Positions 35,008-45,239 of a stretch of DNA of 64,000 nt are shown here, piece by piece (positions within the stretch are counted from its first letter, which is position 1; each line of letters begins with the position of its first letter). The stretch is taken from positions 2,170,001 through 2,234,000 of the forward strand of contig CBDCMW010000002.1 in assembly GCA_965219165.1 (NCBI GenBank), read 5' to 3'. Made by a program: the position numbers and the translations under genes. The notes below the pieces were generated by a model. It saw only the letters and a list, made by a program, of their open reading frames with translations, was not told the DNA's origin and made no database searches. This DNA comes from Aldehydirespirator sp965219165. GTDB taxonomy: Bacteria; Actinomycetota; Acidimicrobiia; Acidimicrobiales; Aldehydirespiratoraceae.

Positions 35008-36223
35008 CTGGGAAACTCAGCATTTAGGTGATGTTGCGCAGTTGAAGATGGGCCAATCACCACCCGGCCCTCTTGTGACGGATCTCAATAGGGGCCTCCC
35101 GTTCTTACAAGGCAACGCCGAGTTCGGAGTTCGGTGCCCAAGGGCGATACTCCAGTGTGATGAGGCACCTCGACGATCTGCTCCTGGTGACTCCCTGATC
35201 AGTGTCCGGGCGCCCGTCGGAGCCATCAACCGCGCAGATCGCGAATATGGGATCGGGAGAGGGCTGGCCGCCGTGGCGTTCGACATGGTCGATCCAGATT
35301 TCGGTCACCATGCTCTAGTTGAGTGGTCAAGAGACCTCCGGCGCGTCTCGCAGGGCACCACCTTTTCCGCGATTGGCCGGAGGGAGTTGGCGGCGCTTCA
35401 GCTTCCCGTGCCGCCGCTGGAGGAGCAGCGGCGAATCGCAGAGATCCTGGACACAATAAACGAAGCCATCCAAGCCACCGAACACCTCATCGCCAAGCAT
35501 GAGAGAGTTCGCGCCCGCCTTGCTACGGATCTTCTCACGGGGCCGTCCGCAGGTGGGCCTCCAGATGAGCAGAAACCGCAAGGGGCAGGACGGTTATCCG
35601 CCCCAAGCAGCACCTCAGGGAGCTTGGCTTCGGATGAAGTCCTTCTTGAGGACTGCGGGCGCTGGCTCAGTGGAGGAACTCCAGATACAGGTAACCCCGC
35701 CTACTGGGGAGGTGAAATTCCCTGGATCACAGCTAGCTCCCTGAGGGGTAGGTACTTGAGTAAGTCACTGCGGCGTCTCACCCCGGCTGGTGCTAAGGCG
35801 GGCTCCAGAATCGTCCCGCGCCAGACGATTCTGTTCGTCGTCCGGGGAATGAGTCTCAAGAAGGAGTTCCGGGTCGGAATGGCCGTTCGCCCGGTCGCTT
35901 TCGGTCAAGACTGCAAGGCGCTCGTTCCGGCCGACGGAGTCGACTCGAAGTATCTCCTGTTTGCTCTAGAGGCTGCGGAGAACCGCGTGCTTCGGATGGT
36001 CGATGAAGCCAGCCACGGAACCGGCCGCCTGCAGATGTCGTTGCTTGGACGTCTGAGGGTGTGGTTGCCGCCGCTGGAGCATCAACGAAGAATCACTGCG
36101 ATTCTCGACACGATCGACGAGGCCGTGCATTCCGACGAAAAGCATCTCCACAAACTTCGCGAGCTTCGGGCCGGGCTCTCGGTCGATCTCCTGTCGGGAC
36201 GAGTTCGGACGGTGGCGGCGTGA
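35000..36223 (+). CDS. hsdS: type I restriction-modification specificity subunit HsdS
   Basis: This 407-residue protein has two target-recognition domains (residues 1-160 and 210-365). Each is followed by the conserved helical spacer: PPLEEQRRIAEILDTINEAI near 134 and PPLEHQRRITAILDTIDEAV near 353. Start is ATG 35000 inside the end of hsdM; upstream open frame is not coding. It recognises a bipartite DNA site whose sequence cannot be predicted. Confidence 0.94.
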   Translation: MADWETQHLGDVAQLKMGQSPPGPLVTDLNRGLPFLQGNAEFGVRCPRAILQCDEAPRRSAPGDSLISVRAPVGAINRADREYGIGRGLAAVAFDMVDPDFGHHALVEWSRDLRRVSQGTTFSAIGRRELAALQLPVPPLEEQRRIAEILDTINEAIQATEHLIAKHERVRARLATDLLTGPSAGGPPDEQKPQGAGRLSAPSSTSGSLASDEVLLEDCGRWLSGGTPDTGNPAYWGGEIPWITASSLRGRYLSKSLRRLTPAGAKAGSRIVPRQTILFVVRGMSLKKEFRVGMAVRPVAFGQDCKALVPADGVDSKYLLFALEAAENRVLRMVDEASHGTGRLQMSLLGRLRVWLPPLEHQRRITAILDTIDEAVHSDEKHLHKLRELRAGLSVDLLSGRVRTVAA

Positions 36224-39200
36224 GTTCGGGGCCCGAGCGGGAGCGGGTGGAGTGGCCGCTGCTTGAGCATTTTTTCTCGCTGGGGTGGGAAACGCTGCGC
36301 TGGTCGGAGCGAACGGCAGACGGCGCCGACTTCCGGTCATCGGATCGCGATGTGCTCCTGGAGAAGAGACTCCGTTCGACGTTGGAGAAGATCAATCGTG
36401 GTCCGAACGGCGCGCCCTGGCTCGATGAGGCTCGGATCAGTACTGCGGTTGCGGAGCTGCGGTCGATGCCAGCGGGGAGCAAGCTGTTGGAAGCGAACCG
36501 GTTGTCGACCGAGTTGCTACTGGGCGGTCTCACGGTAGCCGGGCTTCCCGGGTGGGACCGGGGTCGGGATCAGGTCGTCGACTACATCGACTGGGACGAC
36601 TGGGAGGCCAACGACTTCCTGGCCGTGTCGCAGTTCACTGTTGCCACGCCGGGGCGGGCGCCCAACATCCGGCCCGATGTGACGCTGTTCGTCAACGGGA
36701 TCCCGCTGGTGGTAATCGAAGCCAAGCCTCCCGGCCATGACAGCGGCATAACCGACGCCATCGACCAGCTACGCCGCTACGCCAACCAGCGCGGGAGCGA
36801 GGCCGCAGAGGGTGCGGAACAGTTGTTCTGGACGAACCAGTTCACGGTCGCCACCACCGGCGAACGGGCTGAGGCGGCGACGTTCTCGGCGCTGCCCGAG
36901 CACTACATGGCCTGGAAAGACCCATACCCAGCCACCATCGGCGAGGTTGCCGCGTCCCTGAACAAGCCCGTCAAGGCGCTCACCGAGCAGGAACTGCTCA
37001 CGGCCGGGATGCTGACGCCGGAGCGTCTGCTCGACATCGTGCGGCACTTCACGTTGTTCATGGAGGTCGGCTCGGGCCGCACCGTCAAAGTCGTCGGCCG
37101 CTACCAGCAGTACCGGGGCGTGCACAAGGCGCTGCGACGGCTGATCGAGGGCGACACCCGGCCTTCGGACGGTCACGTCGATCGCCGGGGCGGGATCATC
37201 TGGCACACCCAGGGGTCGGGCAAGAGCCTCACCATGGTTTTCCTGATCCGCGCGATGCGCAGCCACCCCGACCTGCGCCGGTTCAAGGTCGTGCTGGTCA
37301 CCGACCGCAATGACCTTGAGAGGCAACTGCGGGACACAGCCGCGCTGACCGGCGAAACCGTCACCGTCACCCGCAGCGCCGCCGACTTGAGAGAACGGCT
37401 TAGCCAACCCGGGCCCGGCCTGGTGATGGCGATGATCCAGAAGTACCGCGACACCAAAGGCGGCGGCGATGACGAGGGATTAGGCGAGGAGGACACCTTC
37501 GGCACGTTGAACGACTCGGGCGAGATCCTGGTGATAGTCGACGAGGCTCATCGCTCGCACGCGTCGACTCTGCACGCCAACTTGATGGGCGCGCTGCCGA
37601 ACGCCGCCCGGATCGGGTTCACCGGCACGCCGATCATCATGGGCGGCCGCAAGAAGACGGCGGAGATCTTCGGCGGCTATCTCGACCAATACACGCTGCG
37701 AGAGTCCGAGGACGACCGCTCAACGGTGCCGATCTTCTACGAGGGCCGAACGACCGATGCCGCCGTGCGCGGCGCCTCAAGGATGGATGACCTGTTCTTC
37801 CGGTGGTTCCGAGATCTCACCGACAACCAACGCGAGACGCTTCAGCAGCGGTACGCGACCGCGGCGCAGGTGCTCGAAGCGCCCGAACTGATCGCGGCCA
37901 AGGCCAAGGACATCCTGCGCCACTACATCTCCACGGTGATGCCCGACGGGTTCAAGGGGATGATCGTCGCCACCAGCCGAGAGGCCTGTGTGCGGTACTA
38001 CGACGCTCTGGACAAAGCCCGAAACGAGCTCCTCGCCGAGCTCGAACAGCCGCAACCGAGCCCTTCCGACGGGGTTGGCGCATCGATGGACCCCGACGCG
38101 TCGTTCCTGCGGGGCGCCGCCGGCCGGATCGACATGATCCGTGCGCTGCGGTTCGCTCCAGTCATTTCGGGAGATCACAACGACCCGCTGCACTATGCCC
38201 AGTGGACCGACAAGCAACGCCAGCAGGCGAACATCGACAGCTTCAAGCTCCCTCTCGGTACCGGCGACAAGCACAGTCCGCTGGGGCTCTTGATCGTGAA
38301 GTCGATGCTGCTTACCGGCTTCGACGCACCCCAGGCCCAGGCCATCTACCTCGACCGGATGATCCAGCAGGCCGAACTGCTGCAAGCCGTCGCCCGGGTC
38401 AACCGCACCGCCCCCAAGAAAGGACACGGGCTGGTCGTCGACTACTACGGCGTGTCGGTCCAGCTCACCCAGGCGCTCGCCGCCTACACCAGCGACGGCC
38501 TTATGGATCCCGACGCCGAGGCCGCGCTGCGCCCGCTGATCGACGAGATCGAGAAGCTGGAACCACAGCGTCAGCGGGTCCGTCAACTCTTCGTCATTCG
38601 AGGCGTCGAGCCGTCCAAGACAACCATCGGAGACTGCGTGCTTCTGCTCGCTGACGAGAAGCTACGAGCCGAGTTCGACACCGCACTACGGACGTTCCTG
38701 GCCACCTTCGACACGGTCCTTCCCCGGCCCGAGGCGCTGCCCTACGTAGAGGACGCCAGCCTCTTCGGTGAGATCCAGATCGATACCCGTCGTCGCTACC
38801 GCGACACGCTCGATGGTGACTTCGACCCCTATAAGTACAAGGAGAAGGTCCGCTGGCTGCTGGATGAACACATCACCGCCTTGGACTTGAGCAGCAAGAT
38901 CGAGCCGGTCCGCATCACCGCCCCCGAGTTCGCGGAGCACATCGGCGGGATCGGCTCGCACCGGGCCAAGGCGTCGGAGATGGAGCACGCCGTGCGCTTC
39001 CACATCCGCGAGCACCTCGACGAGGATCCCGTCTACTACGAGAAGCTCTCCAAGCGAGTCGATGAGATCCTCGACCGCCTCAAGGAACGATGGGAGCAGA
39101 TCGCGCTCGAGTTCCAAGAACTGATCGAGGAGGTCAATGCCGGGCGCACCGACGAGGACAACACCGGACTGGACCCCGCGACCGAACTGCCCTTCCACAA

Positions 39201-39459
39201 CCTCATGTCCGAGAGGGTCGCCAGCTCCGAGCCCGACACGGCCGCCCGACTGATCAAGCGCACCAGCGAGTTGGTGGCGGAGATCCGCCGCATGATCGGC
39301 GTCGTCGGCTTCTGGGACAACGCCACCAAACAGGACGACCTCCGCAAGTCCATCAAGCAGTCCCTCGACGACAGCGACCTGTTCGACTTTGATGGTCTCG
39401 ACGAACTGGCCGTAGAGCTAGTAGCCCTAGCCAAAGTCAATCAGCACCGCCTCCGATGA
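36220..39459 (+). CDS. hsdR: type I restriction-modification endonuclease/translocase HsdR
   Basis: This 1079-residue protein starts at GTG 36220, overlapping the hsdS stop (GTGA). The N-terminal nuclease domain carries the PD-(D/E)XK pair E167 and K169 in VVIEAKPPG. The helicase motor has Walker A QGSGKS (K335) and DEAH box VDEAHRSH (from D441). The C-terminal part continues the motif VI region and helical assembly domain. It is full length and likely active. Confidence 0.95.
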   Translation: MSSGPERERVEWPLLEHFFSLGWETLRWSERTADGADFRSSDRDVLLEKRLRSTLEKINRGPNGAPWLDEARISTAVAELRSMPAGSKLLEANRLSTELLLGGLTVAGLPGWDRGRDQVVDYIDWDDWEANDFLAVSQFTVATPGRAPNIRPDVTLFVNGIPLVVIEAKPPGHDSGITDAIDQLRRYANQRGSEAAEGAEQLFWTNQFTVATTGERAEAATFSALPEHYMAWKDPYPATIGEVAASLNKPVKALTEQELLTAGMLTPERLLDIVRHFTLFMEVGSGRTVKVVGRYQQYRGVHKALRRLIEGDTRPSDGHVDRRGGIIWHTQGSGKSLTMVFLIRAMRSHPDLRRFKVVLVTDRNDLERQLRDTAALTGETVTVTRSAADLRERLSQPGPGLVMAMIQKYRDTKGGGDDEGLGEEDTFGTLNDSGEILVIVDEAHRSHASTLHANLMGALPNAARIGFTGTPIIMGGRKKTAEIFGGYLDQYTLRESEDDRSTVPIFYEGRTTDAAVRGASRMDDLFFRWFRDLTDNQRETLQQRYATAAQVLEAPELIAAKAKDILRHYISTVMPDGFKGMIVATSREACVRYYDALDKARNELLAELEQPQPSPSDGVGASMDPDASFLRGAAGRIDMIRALRFAPVISGDHNDPLHYAQWTDKQRQQANIDSFKLPLGTGDKHSPLGLLIVKSMLLTGFDAPQAQAIYLDRMIQQAELLQAVARVNRTAPKKGHGLVVDYYGVSVQLTQALAAYTSDGLMDPDAEAALRPLIDEIEKLEPQRQRVRQLFVIRGVEPSKTTIGDCVLLLADEKLRAEFDTALRTFLATFDTVLPRPEALPYVEDASLFGEIQIDTRRRYRDTLDGDFDPYKYKEKVRWLLDEHITALDLSSKIEPVRITAPEFAEHIGGIGSHRAKASEMEHAVRFHIREHLDEDPVYYEKLSKRVDEILDRLKERWEQIALEFQELIEEVNAGRTDEDNTGLDPATELPFHNLMSERVASSEPDTAARLIKRTSELVAEIRRMIGVVGFWDNATKQDDLRKSIKQSLDDSDLFDFDGLDELAVELVALAKVNQHRLR

Positions 39460-40226
39460 CCACCGCAACCGCCACCGCCGCGCCGCTCCACGATCTAGAC
39501 ACGCTGGTCGTAGGCGACTTGGTGCTGAAGGTGGCGCCCCCAAGCAACCGCAAGACCATCGAGATAGTCGTGGAACGCGACGCCTCCCTCACCCTCAATG
39601 CCCCTCCGAACGCAACCGTCGAACGAGCAACGCAGTTCGTGACCGCCAAACGCATCTGGGTCTATCGAAAGCTCGCCGACAAGGACGCCCTAACCGGTCC
39701 CCCGATCACCAAGCAGTTCGTGGAGGGCGAGGGCTTCGCCTACTTGGGCCGCAACTACCGCCTAACTCTCACCACGGATCGCGAAGTGACAGGAGTCCGC
39801 CTAGAAGCCGGCCGCTTCCGCCTACCCGCCACCCAGGCTCACCAAGGCGCAGCCCTAATGCGCCGCTGGTACACGGAGTCAGGAGGCCAATGGCTTTGCC
39901 GTCGAGTCCAACCCTGGGCAACCCGCCTAGGCGAACAGCAGGTAGAGGTCGAAGTCCGCGACCTCGGCTACCGCTGGGGCTCAGCCCGCCTAATCAACGG
40001 CCCCCAACGCATCAACATCCACTGGGCAACCCTCCAACTCCCCCCAAGCCTCATCGACTACGTCCTAGTCCACGAACTAGCCCACCTCCGAGAAACCAAC
40101 CACACCCCCGATTTCTGGAAGATCATCGCCCGCCTAATGCCCACCTACGATCAGCAGAAGACCGTCCTAGCCACCGTCGGTAAGGCTATCTGGCTCGGGT
40201 CAGTCACACAGATCGCCAGCTGTTAG
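39456..40226 (+). CDS. YgjP/SprT-like M48 family metallopeptidase
   Basis: This 256-residue protein has the zinc motif HELAHLRETNH near 200-210 and the upstream strands of YgjP-type (DUF45) proteins. Its ATG overlaps the hsdR stop (ATGA), so it belongs to the restriction operon. DUF45 genes are frequent neighbours of type I systems, and a role in subunit turnover or restriction alleviation has been suggested but is unproven. Codon use, rich in CTA and CCA/CCC, differs from neighbours. Confidence 0.88.
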   Translation: MTTATATAAPLHDLDTLVVGDLVLKVAPPSNRKTIEIVVERDASLTLNAPPNATVERATQFVTAKRIWVYRKLADKDALTGPPITKQFVEGEGFAYLGRNYRLTLTTDREVTGVRLEAGRFRLPATQAHQGAALMRRWYTESGGQWLCRRVQPWATRLGEQQVEVEVRDLGYRWGSARLINGPQRINIHWATLQLPPSLIDYVLVHELAHLRETNHTPDFWKIIARLMPTYDQQKTVLATVGKAIWLGSVTQIASC

Positions 40227-40491
40227 GTGTCATTTCGCATGAGGTTGTGTGCGCGTGATGCGGGCGGACCACTAACGGCGGTGTGGTGCCCGGAGGCAGT
40301 TGTGGTCATGGATCCAGCGCTTGAACTGGCGCAATGCCGGCAACGGCCCTCATGCTTCAGATAGTCAACCCTTCGCGCCAGCAAACCCAACGGGATCCCT
40401 AACCCCACCCCTGACTCGCAAAGAGCCGGATACCTAGAGGTCCATTCCTGCGAGGCGATTAGAATCTAGCGGATCGGCTACGCTCATACGC

Positions 40492-42711
40492 ATGACCCGC
40501 AGTCGTCTGGAGTTCGCCCTCCTCAATCTGAATCCGACCCAATGGGAGAGTTTCGAGCAACTTGCATCGACGTTTCTCGCTGACCAGTACTCCCAACTGC
40601 GGACATTGGCAGGCACCGGCGACCGTGGACGCGACGCCGTGCTATGGCAACCAGACGGTGATCCCACTGTGGTCCTGCAATACTCGGTCAGCCAGGATTG
40701 GTCGCAGAAGATCCATACGACAGCAAGGCTGCTCCACAGGAATTTTCCTGATTCACAAATCTTGATCTACGCTACGAATGCCCGGATCGGTCCGAAGGCA
40801 GATGACCTACGTACGGAGGTCCAACGAGACTTCGGTCTATTCCTAGACATACGCGATGCTACTTGGTTTCTTGAGCGGGAGAACCGGTCATTGTCTACGG
40901 CTTCCGCGGCAGAGATATTCTCAGCTCCGATTGTCGAGCCGCTATTGGCAGAGAGTTCTCTGATTGTAAAGGAAGGCGACACACTCACGGCTGGCGAGGC
41001 ACGCGCTGCCGTTATCTTCCTCTCCATGAAATGGGAGGACAGATCTCGAGCTAAGGGTCTCACCAAGCTCTCCTTCGAGGCGCTCGTTACAGCAGCACTT
41101 CGCGACACGGACAATGACCGTCGAATATCTCGATCAGATATATGCAAGTCGGTTCGGGGAATGATTCAGCATCATGATCCTGTTGAGATTGATAAGTTCA
41201 CCAATTCTGCACTTGAGCGTCTGAAGAAACGAGTGATACGCCATTGGCAACAGAGCGATGAATTCTGTCTCTCCTTCGACGAGAGACAGCGTCGTACCGA
41301 AGCACTCGTAGAACTTGAACTGCTGGACAGCGAGCTCAATCTGGAGGTCCTCAGGCTACTTGAACACGCGTCCACGGCGATGGAGTATGACATCAGCGTT
41401 CAGCAGTTGACAAACACCGTGCACGACGTTCGTCGCGTCCTTGAGTTGTTCTTGCTGCAAAGAGGCGAGGCCTTCGCTCAGAGCCTATCCGATGGTCAGA
41501 TGGTGTTGTTCACAGCGGACGAGATCAAAGCGATCTGTGTAGACTATATCAGTCGCGTTCCACGGAGAGGATTGAAGGCAGACAACATCATCTCACTCGT
41601 GAGTAGCACTATCGAAGGTCTCCTTGTTCGACCGACCCCGCACGCGCAGCGGTACCTACGTGCGCTCGCAGATGGATATACTCTTTTCGCGTTCCTTCAG
41701 CAAGTGCCCGACGTCCAGCGAGCGGTGCAGAAGATCTTCAGCCATGGTCGAATCTGGCTCGATACCTCTGCTGCACTTCCGTTGCTAGCCGAGATGCTGC
41801 TTGACGAGGAAGAACGAAGCTACACGCGCACTATTCGGGCAGCACGTAACGCTGGCATGGATCTGTACGTGACGGGTGGGGTCATCGAGGAACTATACCG
41901 CCACATCCTGCATGCCCGTCGTTGTCAGCAACTGGGACTACAATGGCGAAGTCGGATGCCCTTTCTGTTCTCTGCATATTTGTGGAGCGGCCGTCTAACG
42001 GTTGACTTCAAGAAATGGACCACGGAGTTCATGGGTGATCATCAGCCCCACGATGACATCGCAGACTTTCTCTTCGAAGTCGCTGGGATTACGAATCGCT
42101 CGCTTGCACACGAAGTGGAGCGAGCAGACGACAACTTTCGATGGAGAGTAGTAACATACTGGCAGGAGGTTCATCTGGCAAGGAGCCAGGCGAGCGACGG
42201 TTCGCGAGACCAGCAAGTTGCAAAGCTACTAGCCGACCATGACATAGAGAACTTCCTAGGTGTGGTAGTGGCAAGAGAAACTGAATCACGTACCAACTCT
42301 TTGGGCCATGAGCACTGGTGGCTTACACTCGATAGACGTGCTTATCGAGCAACCGGCGACATCTGTGAGCAGGAAGGAATAGAGCCGTTCGACTCGCCGG
42401 TCATGAGTTACGACTTTCTTATCAACTACGTTGCTGTTGGACCTCAGCGTGCCAGTCTGACTAAGACAGAGGAACGCCTGTTGCCTCTGATGTTGGACAT
42501 GAGTCTTCTCGATGAGATACCGGAGGGCATCCTTGAGATAGCGGAGGCGACACGAGCCGATATGACTGGGTCATCAGAGCGCCTCGTCCGCCGCGAGATA
42601 CGTGACCGACTCAATAGAGCGAAGTTGCGAAAGGGACCAGTCGCTCGTGGTGGTCTTGAGGCTATCGAGCGCGACCTTCGCGAAGCCTTTGGCACCATGG
42701 TTATCGACTAG
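40492..42711 (+). CDS. restriction-endonuclease-like / PIN-domain fusion protein
   Basis: This 739-residue protein is visibly less GC-rich than its neighbours, a sign of transfer. The N-terminus (15-80) fits a PD-(D/E)XK nuclease: GTGDRGRDAV with D48, then VVLQYSVSQDW and K73, where the usual Q-x-K reads QYS and the lysine is displaced. A helical middle follows. Around 420-475 is a PIN-like start, IWLDTSAALPLLAE (D424), then TGGVIEELYRHI. The remainder is unassigned. The combination suggests a defence effector cutting both DNA and RNA. Start ATG 40492. Confidence 0.7.
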   Translation: MTRSRLEFALLNLNPTQWESFEQLASTFLADQYSQLRTLAGTGDRGRDAVLWQPDGDPTVVLQYSVSQDWSQKIHTTARLLHRNFPDSQILIYATNARIGPKADDLRTEVQRDFGLFLDIRDATWFLERENRSLSTASAAEIFSAPIVEPLLAESSLIVKEGDTLTAGEARAAVIFLSMKWEDRSRAKGLTKLSFEALVTAALRDTDNDRRISRSDICKSVRGMIQHHDPVEIDKFTNSALERLKKRVIRHWQQSDEFCLSFDERQRRTEALVELELLDSELNLEVLRLLEHASTAMEYDISVQQLTNTVHDVRRVLELFLLQRGEAFAQSLSDGQMVLFTADEIKAICVDYISRVPRRGLKADNIISLVSSTIEGLLVRPTPHAQRYLRALADGYTLFAFLQQVPDVQRAVQKIFSHGRIWLDTSAALPLLAEMLLDEEERSYTRTIRAARNAGMDLYVTGGVIEELYRHILHARRCQQLGLQWRSRMPFLFSAYLWSGRLTVDFKKWTTEFMGDHQPHDDIADFLFEVAGITNRSLAHEVERADDNFRWRVVTYWQEVHLARSQASDGSRDQQVAKLLADHDIENFLGVVVARETESRTNSLGHEHWWLTLDRRAYRATGDICEQEGIEPFDSPVMSYDFLINYVAVGPQRASLTKTEERLLPLMLDMSLLDEIPEGILEIAEATRADMTGSSERLVRREIRDRLNRAKLRKGPVARGGLEAIERDLREAFGTMVID

Positions 42712-42837
42712 AGCTGTTTAGTACCAAATCCCACCGCTCTCCACGACAACTAGCGGATCTACTAGTAAAGAAGCCCAGTTTGGATCGCCGCGTCAAGGGG
42801 GGTTTGACGCTCAAAGAGGGCTGACGGTTCCCAGGCG

Positions 42838-43551
42838 TTAGAGCGCTGATCGATCGTTCGACCCCTCGGGCAGCACGAAGGCCCCTGCCTCTTCGGCGTC
42901 CGCGACAGCGAGTGGCGGCATCGCCGGGTGTCGCCACTTGGCGACCTCAGGGGTGTTGCCCTTGCGCTTGTTGCAGTAGGTGTGGGCGACCTGCAGGTTG
43001 TCGATTCTGTGCAGCCGGCTCCAAATATCGGGTGCCCCGCTCAGCCTTGCCGCCCTTGCGCACGTTGAACACGGCGAATACCTTGGGCACGACGTGCTCG
43101 ATCTGCGCACCCTGCAACTTCATCTCCCCGCGCGCAACCCGCATCGGCCTTCGTCACGGGCACGGATGTAGGAGAGCATCCTGCGCCGATGAGCGTCGTT
43201 CCAGCGACCGGTGGTGTCGGGCTCGTCAGACTCCAAGTACCGGCGCCAGCCCTTGTCGACGTTCTGGACGACCCTGGTTAGGAGCCCCCGGGGCTTGTCG
43301 CCCGCGTCTGGTCCCGTAGTCTTCTCGGCGTTGTCTTGGGCTCTTTGAACGGCAGCGGAGGCACCCTCGTCGGCCGGTGCGTCCACAGGCGGTTGGTGCT
43401 GCACGATGCCGTGGCATCGCGGAAACTCAGAGCACCCCCAGAACTGGCTGCCGGCGTTCGCTCCTCGACGGGTCGTGCGCCTCACCATCGGCCGGCCGCA
43501 CTTCGGGCAGTCCGGGACCGGCTCCGACGCCTGGGCCGACGATCCGCTCAT
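42838..43551 (-). pseudogene. HNH endonuclease with topoisomerase zinc finger, copy 1 (frameshifted)
   Basis: It is a close paralog of 48053-48766. From ATG 43551 the topoisomerase C4 zinc finger (CPKCGRPM...CSEFPRC) and spacer are intact. A one-base loss in the G-run near 43120 shifts frame at the first HNH cysteines, and an apparent one-base gain near 43020 restores it for SRLHRIDNLQVAHTYCNKRK. One zinc cysteine is also replaced by arginine. The stop after CGLRAGR makes it non-functional. Confidence 0.85.
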
Positions 43552-43734
43552 GGATCACTCACCTTCGTTGATTGCTCGTCCCTTCTACCCGACTTTCTTT
43601 CCGCCCACACCCCGCAAACTCAGCGTCAGCACGCGCGCCCACGTGGCGGCAAGGGCTGACAGTGCGGCCAGCTCTTGGGCAGAGGCCCGTGAGTCTCCCG
43701 GGGCGGTGTAACCCCTGGTGGGTACTGTCGGGGG

Positions 43735-44778
43735 GTGAGTTCGTTGGATTGGGACGGCGCGAAGCGCCAGCTCCGGCGGGCGGCCGAGATCAATCGTGGT
43801 GCGGCGGTCGCAGACAGACTGAAAGCCGGCGGCAGGACAGCGCTGAACGTCACCGCGGAGCGCACGGCGCAGGTGATGGCAGCGGCGCAAGCCCTGATGG
43901 CGAGTGACCTGTCCTCAGACCTCAACAACCTGGTCGCGGCCGCGGTCAAGGGAAGCGCGAACATCTACGACAAGGCGATGGACGCCAACTACCTCGACCC
44001 GCTGCTGCGGCCGGGTCTGGGCGGCAGCTACCACCGGCTCTTCGATGGGGGCCACACCATCGCCGGGGCCGTCAGAGCCGCTCGGGACGCATCCCCCGAT
44101 GACACCATCATCGAGGAGGCGCTGGGAACCGTCCAGGCGCTGCTCAGAGACGCCGCCACCCCCAGAGGTCTGCCGCTCGCGACCTGGGACAAGAGCACCT
44201 TCGACGCGGTGGCGGATTCCCTGGAGTCGACGTTCGCAATACCCAAGAGCTGGTTCTATGACCTGAACACCTACGACGCGGCAGACCTGCTCGGCGCCTC
44301 AGTGGGTGTGGTCGCCGTGGTCCTGGGATGGAACCGTGCCGACACCGAAACCTTCGCCAGTCTCACCGCCAGCATGGGGCTGCCAGCCGCCGTCCGCGCC
44401 AATCCCCTATTGATGGTCGTCGTGGTCGTCGCGGCAGCCAGAGCCTTCCACAAGGCCCGCCCCGGCGGCGAGTACACCGAACTCGTCGACGGCGGATTCA
44501 AAGGCGTCGTCGGCTCCGGGGCGACAATGGCGGCGATCGCGCTCACGACTTCGGCCGGCGGGCCCGCGGGGGTGGCGCTTCTGGTCGGCCTCACCGCTGG
44601 CATCGTCGCCAACTCCGCAACGAAGAACGTGAGCTTGACCGCAATTGGCCGCTTCGTCGCCACCCGAGCCGCCGCCATGACTACAGACCCCGCCGCAGAT
44701 GAGGCCGCCGACCCGCCGGAGGCCGATGGGCCCGACGGAGCCGCCGTCAACGCAATGGACACGGCTCACAACCTCTGA
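43735..44778 (+). CDS. membrane protein paired with HNH endonuclease (copy 1)
   Basis: This 347-residue protein is not recognised. It starts at GTG 43735, 183 bp from the divergent HNH start. The first 170 residues are soluble and helical. Four hydrophobic segments follow from about 185 to 305 (GASVGVVAVVLGW, LLMVVVVVAAARAF, MAAIALTTSAGGP, VALLVGLTAGIVA), then an acidic tail. The paralog at 48958 is nearly identical through residue 306. It is probably an effector or partner of the HNH gene. Confidence 0.7.
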   Translation: MSSLDWDGAKRQLRRAAEINRGAAVADRLKAGGRTALNVTAERTAQVMAAAQALMASDLSSDLNNLVAAAVKGSANIYDKAMDANYLDPLLRPGLGGSYHRLFDGGHTIAGAVRAARDASPDDTIIEEALGTVQALLRDAATPRGLPLATWDKSTFDAVADSLESTFAIPKSWFYDLNTYDAADLLGASVGVVAVVLGWNRADTETFASLTASMGLPAAVRANPLLMVVVVVAAARAFHKARPGGEYTELVDGGFKGVVGSGATMAAIALTTSAGGPAGVALLVGLTAGIVANSATKNVSLTAIGRFVATRAAAMTTDPAADEAADPPEADGPDGAAVNAMDTAHNL

Positions 44779-44898
44779 CCATCTTGACCGCCCCGTAGCA
44801 GCCGCCGGCGGTCTGCCCGTAGATCGTGTCAGCGCGGCGTCCTCGTCGGCTCGCCGAGTCCGGTGGATCCAAGCCGCCGCGATATCATTCTTGATGTC

Positions 44899-45239
44899 AT
44901 GTGGTCGGTGGAGGTAGAACCGGAGGACGACTAATGGGTCGCACGACTATCGAGGAACTGCGCAACCGGCGGGTCAACGCCATGACCAGCGCCGAGCGGG
45001 CCGAATTCGACGAGGCGCTCACCACGGCCCGCCTGGCCATCGACGTCGGCGAGAAGGTCCGTGAAGCCCGCGAGGCGGCCGGACTCAGCCAACGAGAGCT
45101 AGCTGTGCGAATGTCCACCAGCCAAGCAGCGGTGGCTCGCCTCGAGGCCGGCGGCACCAGCGCCACACTCACGACCCTGCAATAGGCTGCTGCCGCGCTG
45201 GGCCTCGAACTCACCATCGACCTCGCTCCCGCACACTGA
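44899..45239 (+). pseudogene. collapsed HigBA-type toxin-antitoxin locus
   Basis: ATG 44899 begins MWSVEVEPEDD and stops in a TAATG overlap; this looks like the first codons of a HigB-type toxin with the body deleted. The following antitoxin (ATG 44934) has a clear helix-turn-helix (GLSQRELAVRMSTSQAAVAR). It stops at TAG 45183-45185, after which the same frame continues through an 18-codon family-typical end (LGLELTIDL) to 45239. Both genes therefore appear broken. The antitoxin could still make an 83-residue protein. Confidence 0.65.

Noticed and set aside
45183..45185. TAG as a readthrough or recoding site
   Set aside because: No recoding signal or similar case is seen; the upstream toxin is also deleted, so simple decay is the better explanation.
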